From contig JABYQQ010000013.1 in assembly GCA_022605405.1 (NCBI GenBank), positions 62,001-126,000 on the forward strand: a stretch of 64,000 nucleotides of DNA. Reading direction: 5' to 3'. Positions 39,553 to 48,963 of the stretch are shown here, piece after piece. Both the position numbers and the translations under genes were made by a program. The notes beneath the pieces are model-generated. The model saw only the letters and a list, made by a program, of their open reading frames with translations, had not been told where the DNA came from and did not search any database. The DNA is from Earliella scabrosa (lineage: Eukaryota > Basidiomycota > Agaricomycetes > Polyporales > Polyporaceae). Each line of letters begins with the position of its first letter. Position 1 is the stretch's first letter.

Positions 39553-41479
39553 TCAATATCGCAGCGAGGCTGGCCACCTGGGAAACATATCAGAAGTAGG
39601 TGATGATGAGCTCCATGCATAGCAGGTAGAAGGTGAGTTGTGGTCACCTGATCGGTATATGCAGGCTGAGCTGGTTTGTCGGGGTGGTATAGTTCGAACC
39701 GGGTTGGTATAAGTGTTGGATCTTGTCGCAAGGCCTTCTTTGGGAGTCTTTCTTGTCTGTTCATGGAAACGCCGACGACTTGATATATGGCGTAAGCATG
39801 ATCTGTGCTCACGAACAGTACCAAAATGATCCTGGCAGTCCCAAGGGGTCCCAATTTCACGAGACTTAGGCCGTATCCAGTTCAGGCTCGTATGTGTGCG
39901 TTTCCTCTTACACTCCCCATCCGGCCTCGTGCCATCCTCGATGGAAGTATCCGCTTTACGCTTGACTCCTGCCACTGGTGCCTGACAAACGAGGTGTGTG
40001 GTGACTGCAGATATTGCAGCGGAGCGCGGCCAACTCGACGGCTCCCGGTGAACATTCGTGAGTTCATTGTCGCTAGAGGTGTCTGGTGTGTCTACCTCCA
40101 TGCTTCGCACTTCGTGAATGATTCCCTTGACGAGGGGCTCCTTCCTGGCAATGGACAGAAGTCTTTCCAATTGGAGATCACCCGCTGGATCCGAGCGTGC
40201 CCGTTTGAATACTTGACAGCCCATGGTATCTCCCGGAGAGGGATCCGATGCTTTGCGCTTTCGAGGGCCACGGTGCAGGTGGAGACCTGTGCAGAGAAAT
40301 GGTGACATAGTGAGTTCGCGGATAGCGTGTCAAGCAGCGATGTACACACGTTGTAACGAGACGAGTACAGTGGCCTTCCAAGGATAATGGCTGACAGAGA
40401 GAATATCAGGATCTGTGTGGGGTGTGGATGGTCACGCGCAGCGACCATAAAGCAGCGTGTATGCATACCTTTCTGATCTGCGTCGTGCCAATTTTCCGTG
40501 GACCGGTCCGACTCAATAGCTTGTTTTACGCCTCGATCCTCTGGCAACAGATAACGAGCAAGGAAGTCTTGTAGGCTGGTACATCTGTGCTTGATGATTC
40601 CAGAGAGCGAGTAAATGGTTGCGGCATACTCGCGGGGTAAATGCACGTCCAATTCCTGGTCCGTCATCCGCGACTTGCATCTGAGGATAAACATCTTGTT
40701 GACTGACAACTTAGCACAAAGTTCATATTTTGACAAGGGTCCTATGGAGCGACTCACGTAGCGGGGATGGCTCCAGTGTTTGAGGAATGATCACGAAACC
40801 TAAGCTCTGTATCACTGGTACCGGGTACGGGGTCTGCTAATAACAAGAGGGGAGTCAATACATGTGCCATAAAAAGCATCAACAAGATTCTTACAATAAT
40901 GCATACCACTTCTAGCTTCCTTGGCACGGTTTTTCCACCCCGGGGCTCGCCCCGTTGCGCCCACTTTGAAGCATCTTTCTCGAACTTCACAGCAGTCAAT
41001 CGAAGGGTGCGTAGCTCCGGGAACGCCTCCAGTAGGCGCACGAGACCTTTCGGATCTCGGAAAGATGTATCCGCCAATTGCAAGCATTGCACATGCTCGA
41101 AGCACCCCATGCGCAGAGCATACCATGGGGGGTACTTTGTCCAGTCGATCCCGATGTTGATGTGTTGCATGTTCTTCAACCATTTCATAGGTATGGCAAA
41201 AGGGAGGAGGCTTGACGGGTGCGGTGCGAGCGTCACCTTGACGACGAAAGTGGCCAACTGGGGGTTTTCTGCGACGACTGTGGTGAATCGTGTGAATTGC
41301 GACTCGCTTGAAATGTGAACATGATGAAAGAGATGGATGCGGCTCCTGGGGTATAGCGAGGAGTGTGTCAGTGACCATGCACAAAGCGTCGGGTACACTG
41401 TCGGGTCGTCCGTGGGGTCCAAAGTACCGAGATCCATGATTCTTTCTTGAACCTCGATTGGAACTCTGGCGCTGTGCAT
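39553..41479 (-). CDS. F-box-like protein with basic C-terminal tail
   Basis: The start MHSARVPIEVQERIMDLG followed by TLCAWSLTHSSLYPRSRIHL is the usual agaricomycete F-box-like opening (PxEVxERIxDL...SLxxxxxxPRxRxHLF). Leucine-rich strands follow, such as HINIGIDW and LRTLRLTAVKF. Splicing then gives IQSLGFVIIPQTLEPSPL, a segment with RMTDQELDVHLPREYA, and an exon with LHRGPRKRKASD. The C-terminal third has several basic clusters (KRKAD, CKRKRTH) that may be nuclear signals. At least four introns. The last exon stays open to 39553, but a stop could come earlier after another intron. F-box proteins normally bring substrates to SCF ubiquitin ligase. This family is large and variable in mushrooms, and the substrate is unknown. 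Confidence 0.55.
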
Positions 41480-41516
41480 GAGAGAGCATGAGGCAGGACA
41501 AGAGACGAAAATCTGG

Positions 41517-41561
41517 TAGAACGCACCTCATATACACCCCTAGTAGAACGCACCTCATATA
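41517..41561 (+). repeat. 18-bp direct repeat upstream of the F-box-like gene
   Basis: TAGAACGCACCTCATATA occurs at 41517-41534 and again at 41544-41561, a 27 bp period. It lies 38-82 bp before the F-box-like start codon, in the presumed promoter or 5' UTR. It may be a recent local duplication, possibly of a regulatory site. Confidence 0.85.
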
Positions 41562-41699
41562 AGCCCTTAGAGCGCCTTATAGTCTCGAGGCAGGATATCC
41601 AGGCATTAGCGGCTATGCCACCCTCGATGGAGAAGACGGTCTGAGATTGATGCGTAAAGGACTCACGTGGAATGGATATTCGGGACGCATACATAAGGT

Positions 41700-42500
41700 T
41701 CAATACGGCCCTGTTGTATACAAGGACTTTGCTTGGTAAAGCCTGGATGAGGGCGGCGGATAATCTATAGCCAAGGGAACTCCGGTCGCTGGGAAAGCTG
41801 TGCCTCGATGATCACTCGTTAGGCAGGGGTATGCCCCGTACTGAGTGGCTATAGGACGTGTGAGATCAACACTGGTAGAGACAAATCCACTGACAGAAAC
41901 CAGGGGTTTGCAAAATTCTCTACACAAGAGGGACACGCTGTTGTATCTGATTACCCAAGTGACGCGAAGGTAGTTAATTCTGAACGCAAGATCCAGTGCT
42001 TCGGCTGATGGATCGATAGTTACCTTGCATTCGGCGAAGTACCTTAGGCGGAAAACTCGTCCAAAACTAGGGGCATCTTCCGAGTCTTGATAACGATAAC
42101 TCACCGACATGTAGCCGCGAGGTGGATATAGTACTCCTAGGTTGGACTATCGCCGTGGCCAATTCACCACGCTCCCTGCCACTTCCTGACACATCTGGTA
42201 GCAATGTTACGTCAGCAATGGTTCTGTTCACGCCCAAACACATGTGTAGTTTAGACGTCTCAACACACGCCAAAAGACTCACCGTGGCTGTGCTAGCAGG
42301 CAAACATACAAAACTTGACCAATGCAAGCGGACGAGGCTGATCATCTTCTAAACAAGGAGGCGACGTTCAGTATATAGTCGTCGACGGGGAAACGGACCC
42401 CACGACGCGGCAACGTACCTGAACAACATAGCCTCCGGCAGCCGTTGAACCAATATCCAGCGAGTCGGACACCCACTTTCTTCGCCCTATACATAGATGT
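41700..42500 (-). pseudogene. Possible decayed F-box/LRR-like coding fragment
   Basis: Minus-strand pieces look protein-coding and are separated by plausible introns: ISLVRLHWSSFVCLPAST, then TIADVTLLPDVSGSG, then FGRVFRLRYFAECK, VTIDPSAEALDLAF and a segment with RINYLR. Their hydrophobic spacing resembles the leucine-rich parts of mushroom F-box-like proteins, but no start, no F-box and no consistent full frame can be built. A broken relative of the neighbouring gene is my preferred reading. A poorly predicted real gene is possible. Confidence 0.3.
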
Positions 42501-43328
42501 AATCAGACATTGTGTCCAAGGCGGTGCGGTCCTCGGGCTCGTCTTCGTTGCAACGTACTACTGCGACACCAAAACCGACATTGTAGACTTCCCACCATAC
42601 AGACCGTCGACCCATACGATATTGTCAATGTCAAGTTAAAGTATCGCTCGCACAGTCTCAGTCATCCAACGCAACAGTCCCCATTCTGCCTACCTGGTGC
42701 AAGGCCACGCACCAGCATACAACACCTAGAGAGCGTCCCACGGACACATGGATAGTGCCGCATGTTAACTGCATGGTGGCCAACTGAGGTAGAACGCCAT
42801 CCGTCGGCTGACGGTAGTCAGATGACTCTCGCTCTCGATTGCACCCCCACTGAGGCGCTTCAGCTGTCATCTCGAACATATGAGGAGGAAAAAAGAGATA
42901 CTTTGATATGGGAGGGACATACATGACGAACATAGGCACTGGTTAATGCAGCCTGAGCGGTACAGATTGCAGTCACAGTCATTTCGGATAAGTATATTGC
43001 TTAAGCGCGTAGAGCGGCTGGTTTTGACGGATTAGGACTGTCAAATGTGGTCAGGATGCCAGTGCCGGTATCCAGGAGATAGATAGGGGTATATGCGTTC
43101 CACTAACCACCTACCACGGTCCTCGGACCGTAGTGGTTTGCAAGTGGTTCGACGTGACAACCCACAAGAGTAGGAATCGACATGTTGCTCGATGCGCAAC
43201 ACGGCGGCGGTTGCCGCACCTTAGGACTGTATCGGATAATTGGATCACCGAGCGGAGTTCATGATAGATTAGTGCTCGAAGATGAGCAGGAGCTATGATA
43301 GACATCAACTAAGGGGGCAAATGCGTAC
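42501..43328. other. Intergenic with a near-palindrome
   Basis: Contains a minus-strand coding-like piece near 42.85-42.94 kb (PPISKYLFFPPHMFEM), probably more of the decayed F-box-like sequence, and the inverted repeat at 43115. No intact gene seen. Confidence 0.35.
43115..43139. repeat. Near-perfect inverted repeat
   Basis: ACCACGGTCC pairs with GGACC-gta-GTGGT across a tiny centre, giving a 10-bp stem with a 3-nt bulge. It could extrude as a cruciform or be a dimer-protein binding site. It lies about 190 bp past the stop of the Tse2-like gene. Confidence 0.6.
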
Positions 43329-44174
43329 TTAGATGGTGAAAGGATATTCTGCATCAAATTGCTCTTTGTCGAGTTGTCGACCATGCTGGTTGATGAACTT
43401 CGTAAGTTCAGCATTGAGCGCTGTAAACGATAGAGGGTCAGATTCACCGAGGCAGGCATATGGCAGACTCAAAATGACGTACCATCCAATGTCATGGGTG
43501 TTGTGCACTGTAGTGAGTAGTGGTCGGAGTGCTCATGAAGGATCGTGAGTGTATCAGGAAGTGGTGTGCCTAACGACGGTCACGTATCAGAATGACATGG
43601 TGTAACACGAAGAGCCCAGGCATATCCGAAAGAGCAATGAGTCAGGTTCACGCTCATTTGGGATGGGGCGCACCCATGGATTGGGGACGGACGTAGGGAG
43701 GAGAGACATGAGCAGGTGGGTGAATTAACGCACCTTCCTTCAGGATGTAGGTAATAATATTTGCTCCCCTGAAGTTGCGCACAACCTCCTGGAACGTAGG
43801 TGAGAGCGGTGGTCGAAGTGAGCATCCGTTCGGGCCTTCAATGAGAAGAATGTCAGTCTGGCAAGGAATGCAAGTCAAGGCTTGGGGCGCGTACCAATGA
43901 AGTTGTCCCCTGTAGCTGGTAGGACTAGTCCATCAGGGGACAGCTTGAGATCATAACTGAAGCGCTTCAAGGCCTTTTGCTGCTCGTAATCACGGAGGCG
44001 GACGTTCGTACCGGACTGCACACGAGCGAGTTCGACGGGTACATGGTTGTATCGGCCTAGCAGGGGCCGTGATCCAGGCGTGGCAGCATAGTTCCTGCAG
44101 AAGAGGGAGACGGGAGAGCAGCGAGAAGGGACCGGGTAGCGGGAAAGGACTCGGAGTGACGAAGACAGCATCAT
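43329..44174 (-). CDS. Tse2-like ADP-ribosyltransferase-fold protein (fungal family)
   Basis: A single gene of about four exons running from 44174 to a stop at 43329-43331. The first ~30 residues are rich in Ser, Arg and Leu with no acids, like a mitochondrial presequence. The rest matches a fungal family annotated as Tse2 ADP-ribosyltransferase toxin domain: an early VELARVQSG-type segment, an LRDYEQQKALKRFS helix, a DGLVLPATGDNFIG turn, a Pro-rich strand region, and a C-terminal helix-rich end. The bacterial namesake is a type VI effector, but the fungal members are chromosomal and mostly untested, so a toxic role is inference. All exons keep frame with no visible break. It sits between barrel-protein genes 3 and 4, and its upstream DNA carries a phased repeat array. 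Confidence 0.65.
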
Positions 44175-44410
44175 GGTGACGTGGAGGAGACAAACTTCAA
44201 AGGCTCGCGCAGTGTGACGCGCACACGTCTGCGGAACATGTGACTGTGACATACCGTGAAAGTCAAGTCACGCCGCGCCGGGGGAACGAATGGCAAACTG
44301 AAGCAATCAGTTCAACTTGTGCGCCGAGCAGTTCAAAAAGTGCTAGCAGATGCGTGCACGAGGTTCAAAAACTGAGTTGAATTGACGCCCTGAATGACAG
44401 GTTGCCGACG

Positions 44411-44490
44411 AAAGACAAACTGAGACCTCAAAAGACCACCAGAGACTAGAAGAGACCAACGGAGACCAGGCAAGACCGATAGAGACTTTG
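44411..44490 (+). repeat. Eight-unit decamer array with AGAC every 10 bp
   Basis: AGAC occurs at 44413, 44423, 44433, 44443, 44453, 44463, 44473 and 44483: eight copies at exactly 10-bp spacing. The degenerate unit is roughly RRAGACCAAC. Reverse-complement copies (GTCT) follow at 44532, 44540 and 44551. The period is not a multiple of three, so this is not coding. It lies about 240 bp upstream of the Tse2-like gene start. Confidence 0.85.
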
Positions 44491-45261
44491 TCAGTTCTCA
44501 CAGGGAGTCAGCCTCAGCCTTCGAGGTCCTGGTCTTCTGGTCTCAACCTGGTCTTTTCGATTAGCCGCACTTTGAGGTTAAAACGATGCCAGTACGATGT
44601 CAGAAGTGGCACTGCTAGGGACCGGTGCTCGTCGACCGATTGCCTAGAAGCCTGGGCAAAGTTGTCGCGTGGACAAACGAGGTTTAAAATTCGCAGGAGT
44701 GCGGCGGAAGTGCTGAACGTACAAAACTCACCAAGTGCTTCAGCTGAATCATCAGGGATTGGGAGGATACGTTAACATCGGGATTCGGTGGCTGCGCATC
44801 GTACAACGCCACCGTAGACGCGTCCATTCATGACGTCCATCTTGCATTCGTCTCAGCATGTCCTGTTTTGAAGGGTGCACTGAGGGCACATCACGAAATA
44901 ACTCGTTACAATTCCTCCTGCATCACCGGCATATGGATGGGGCACGGGGAAAGGATGCCGAGCGGGAGCGGCGGGGGACGTGAGGCGAACGTCGGGGCGG
45001 CGGCTAGCATGCGGGTTCCAGGGTTCTTTGTTGTGACGGCACAAACAGTTGACACGAGAAGCGAGCGGGCCAATTAGCGACAGCAACGCTCCAGCCCTTT
45101 CGGTCCCCCTCTTCTCTTCCTCCTCCCAGCTTCGTCTCTCCCTGCTTTCACCCCCTCCACGTTCCCTCTCCCTCACATTCCTTCAGGTGGTTTAGAGCAC
45201 CGTTCATCGCCAACGCGGCACAACCTCGCATCCCTCACGATCCAGCAACCCAAAAGCAGCC
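44491..45261. other. Intergenic / promoter of barrel-protein gene 4
   Basis: Holds the reverse-oriented GTCT cluster (44526-44556) and, from 45100 to 45190, a dense C/T tract ending shortly before the start codon, as before the other barrel-protein genes. No gene seen. Confidence 0.45.
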
Positions 45262-46340
45262 ATGTTCACATCGCTCTTGAGCCTCGCTTTCCTCTCTCTC
45301 GCCCTCCCCTACACCGCCCAGGCGTCGTCCTCCCATGGTGTCTCTCACCGCCGCCACGAGGCCATTGCTGCGGCACAGAACAATGTCACGAACGCCACTG
45401 AGCACGTCCTCGAGCGCCGTGGCAAGACCTACAAGGGCGCGAAGATGACCTACTACGCGGTCGGTCTGTGAGTACGCTTCGTCTGCCAACTATACGTTCC
45501 TACGTTGAATGCGACACATAGCGGTGCGTGCGGGAAGGTTAACACCAAGAACGAATACGTGAGTGACCAGCCGCTGTCTACTATTTCCGTGGCGTGATGT
45601 CTGAACGTAAATCTTAGATCGTCGCGCTGAACAGCCCCGTGAGTACCCTTGAGAGTCCCGCGAGTGATTGTTGAACTCACAGGCTGTGAATGTTTAGATG
45701 TACGGAGGCGGCTACCCCGGTCCCAACTGCTTCCGCCCCATCTCCATCACATACAAGGGTAAGACGCTCCCGGCGACGATCATGGATGAGGTATGTGATC
45801 GCCTCATAGTCAGCCTCTATCTTCCTCTCACCGCAATCCCCGTAGTGTCCCGGCTGCCCTGGTGACGGCGGCCTCGACCTCTCCGAGGGCCTTTTCGCAG
45901 CGCTCGCGCCCCTCGACGACGGCATCATCTACGCCGACTGGCACTTCACCGACGAAGGCGGCGAGGAGCCCGCGCCGGAGCCCCAGCCCGAGCCGACGAC
46001 GACGAAGAAGCCGTGGAAGCCGACAACGACCTGGCAGCCCTGGACGCCCGACCCGACGACGTGGTGGGAGCCCGAGCCGACGACCAGCACGTCCAAGTCC
46101 AAGAAGCACTCGTCCACGTCCACCTCGAGCAGCACGTCATCCACGCCTGAGCCCGAGCCCGAGACCTCGACCGTCGAGTCCACGACGTCCTCCACGAGCA
46201 CCACCAGCAGCTCCTCGTCCTCCTCGTCCTCCTCCAGCACTCCCGCGCCGACCCCTACTGGGCCTAACACCCTCGAGAAGCTCAACCAGGCCTTCATTGG
46301 ATTGAGCGAGGTCATGATCGCCGGCGCACAGGCCGCGTGA
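45262..46340 (+). CDS. Secreted double-psi beta-barrel protein, paralogue 4
   Basis: The most diverged copy. Signal peptide FTSLLSLAFLSLALPYTAQA, propeptide with two N-glycosylation-type sites (NVT, NAT) ending VLERR, then the mature start GKTYKGAKMTYYAVG. Four introns: one extra before GACGKVNTKNEY, then three matching the other copies (before IVALNSP, before MYGGG and before CPGCPG). The domain contains DECPGCPGDGGLDLSEGLF and ends YADWHF. The tail is acidic and Pro-rich with Trp (TTWQPWTPDPTTWWEPEP), then Ser/Thr-rich, ending EKLNQAFIGLSEVMIAGA, which matches the C-terminal segment of paralogues 2 and 3. The unlike tail composition suggests a different wall or surface partner. Confidence 0.86.
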
Positions 46341-47397
46341 GCCGCCGCAATGGTTGACACGGCTTAACGCCATGTCATTGACCCCTTCGCCAGTTCGACG
46401 GGGACCCCGTTGCTACAGAATACCCTCCTTGCTTGGTCGATTCTACCTTACATATCCTGCGGACACTCATCTTTCCCCCTAGACATTCCCCGCATAGTAC
46501 TTGACTGGACTCCCTGGACTGGTGTGCTGTAGTGTGCGCACGCAGTGTGCACAGTGCGAGGCGGCGCCGACCGAGTTGCCCCCGTTGGCTGGTACATTGT
46601 CATCTCCTAGTGTGCACTAGTACCGCATTATTCTTGGTGCACATAGCCCATCTTAATGGATACGTGTTGTTGTCGTGGTCCATCATCGCGATCGCGGATT
46701 CTCATCATCTCTCAAGCATGAGGTCGAGCGGGATATCCGTAAACGCGCGTGGGACGTCTACAGCGCTCTACCTCCGCTGCCTGCTATCTCTCTACACTGG
46801 GTGGCACATTGCGAGGCAGTACTTGGATTTGGGATATAAGCAGCATCTACACATATCGTACAGCATATCTACGTCGGGAGTAAATCAACACGAAAGCTAT
46901 CTGACAGAAGCCAAGGAGCGGCAGCAAGATACACGGAAAGGAACATGGTACACGAAGAGCAGGGTGGGTGCACAGAACGACGCGGGATGTCATACAGTAT
47001 TGTACACCGAACAAGGGGGCTGGGTGCATGGTGTGCGCCGGGGCCAATTGCTCGGGAGCGAGTGTGGACAAGAAGGGATTAAGGACAGGCTGTCACAGAA
47101 AGGCGAGGCAAAGAGAGGGGCAAAGAGAGGGGGGCGAGATAGATTCACAAACACACAGAGTACCGCGCGTCGTTGATGTGGTGAGACAGAAGGATAGGAG
47201 AGAAGGAGAGAGAAGACGAAAGTTGGAATCCGGTCGGAAGTGGGCATAGTCCTGGATACAAGGCCTTTGCAAGCCATGGCGCACGGCACGAAGGGGGCTC
47301 TGTGCGCGGATTATTCGCTCAGACTTTCGCCTGAGCCCTGGGCAGCGATATGTGGTGTATATATGCTATGTTGGCGGGCACGTCGCTGCTGCGTGCT
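46341..47397. other. Intergenic, no gene seen
   Basis: About 1 kb between two converging genes. The part from 46.9 to 47.25 kb is purine-rich on the plus strand (AAGGAGAG-like runs), probably 3' UTR of the minus-strand gene. Open frames lack support. Confidence 0.45.
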
Positions 47398-48513
47398 TCA
47401 CCGGTAGCAGGTGACGAGGAGCACGCCGAGTCCGCTGTCCTTGACGGTCTTGACCGGGGCGCGCTTCCCGCCGCGGATCTGGCGCAAGAGCGCGGTACGG
47501 TTCGGGTGCATGACGCTGCGCAAGGCGTCGATGCCCTGCGAGCGCACAGCGAGGTAGTCGCGGACGTTGAGGAACACCTGCGACTTGAGTATCGCCTTGG
47601 CGGCGCGAAGTGAGTTGGGCAGCGTCGGGTACTCCGCGCTGCGTGTGTGCTCGTCGTACACGGGGGAGTAGAGGCCCAACTCGATGATGAGGGCTTGGAG
47701 GAATGCGAGCTTCGGCATGTTCGACTGCGTCGATGGGTCCGCAGAGAGAACCCTGCGTCGCCGGGACAACACATACCGATGGCATCGTTATGATCAGCGG
47801 CAACAGATGAAGGATCGAAGGACGTACGACGAAACGTATCTCTGCGCACTCTCGTACAGCTCCGGGTGGACATACGGAGCCTCGCTCCCCACCTCGGAGA
47901 CGTCGTCGACGATCGGCCGGTCACCTAGCCCCGCCATGGGGGCCGGGCTCGGGCTCCCAGCTGCAGCCCGTGCAGCGGCCCTCCGCGCCTTCCTTCTGGC
48001 CTTCGAGGGAGAGTGATGCTTCGGGTTCTCCGGCGAGGACTCAGCCTTCGTCGAGGCTGCGTCAGTCGCGACGCTGTTGCCAGGCCCCTGCGCAGCACGC
48101 CGCTTCTTGTTGCGTCTCTTCCCGTTCGGGGATGCCCCCTTGACGCCGCCGTCGGTGTTGCTGCTGCTGCCGGAGCCCACGCGGCGGTGGGAGGGGAGGC
48201 TCGCTTGGCTGAGCGATAGCGCGGAAAACGAGGTGGTGAGGTCATCGGAGTCAGGGCTCCGAGGCCGGCTCATGAGGACGAACTCGTCGTCGGAGAAAAG
48301 GGCGGGCGTGCGGGCACCGCGCTGGGAGAGGAAATCTGCAGAGGAGAGGTCGGAGAAGGAGAGGAGGACCTCGTCGTCTGAGGAGACGTCGTCCGATACG
48401 GTGCCGTACGAGCCATCGTCGGACTCGCCGGAGGACATGGCCCGAGAATGCGAGAAGAAGTCGTAAGAGGCGAGCGACGAGCCTGGGGAGAGGGCTCGAA
48501 TCGGCGAAGACAT
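47398..48513 (-). CDS. Conserved hypothetical protein with disordered N-terminus
   Basis: Two exons. The first (from 48513) encodes about 210 residues of Ser/Asp-rich disorder, with a basic cluster GKRRNKKRRAAQG and a second in SKARRKARRAAARAA, then IVDDVSEVGSEAPYVHPELY. An intron at about 47762-47831 joins the second exon, which is ordered: MPKLAFLQALIIELGL, SLRAAKAILKSQVFLNVRDY, LRSVMHPNRTALLRQIRGGK, ending LGVLLVTCYR. I recall this C-terminal block as shared among basidiomycete proteins of unknown role. The helical, Leu-rich start and basic loop could bind RNA or a partner, but no function can be assigned. The pairing of acidic-Ser and Arg/Lys blocks hints at a nuclear or nucleolar place. 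Confidence 0.65.
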
Positions 48514-48963
48514 ACTGGGCTAGAGAGAGAGGCGATAGAGAGGGGAAGAGTTGGGGGCGGGGAGGGGGCCCTCGAGGACGTTTATGAGAGGGTGAGATAG
48601 AATGGAACGGCGCGCGATTGGGCACACGCGGACGAGGACGGCCGGATTGAGAGAGAGACCAGCTTGATGGACCGGGCCTCGAGGAAAGGAAGGGACGGGG
48701 CAGCGAAGAAAGGAGAAAGCAAGGGCAGGCGCGAGGCAGGAGGGGGCAGTCAGGACATGTGCGCCCGAACGAGGCAGCGGCGAGGTGCCTTTAGTAGCCC
48801 AGCCGGTGCCCGCATCTGATAGAGGCCTCGTCCCCTGCCTCTTCTGCCGATCCTCGTAGCCATCTCCTCATCCGCTCCCCCTGCCCAATCCCCTTTCCCG
48901 CTCATAACAATAGACATGAGAATCTATTCTCCCTCCCACACCGCAGCACCCGCACTCCCATAC
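48514..48963. other. Promoter of the conserved hypothetical gene
   Basis: About 450 bp between the upstream FMP25 stop and this gene's start, on the same strand. Strong G/A bias on the plus strand from 48540 to 48740 is a C/T-rich promoter on the sense strand. No other feature seen. Confidence 0.4.

Noticed and set aside
39553..40308. Separate gene or C-terminus of a FunK1-type protein kinase
   Set aside because: Basic clusters after a KRKASD-like start first suggested the kinase tail, but no kinase motifs precede it, and splice joins connect it cleanly to the F-box-like gene.
39553..42500. Mating-type homeodomain genes
   Set aside because: Considered because of basic, nuclear-signal-like tails. 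No homeodomain WF.N/R..R motif is present on either strand.
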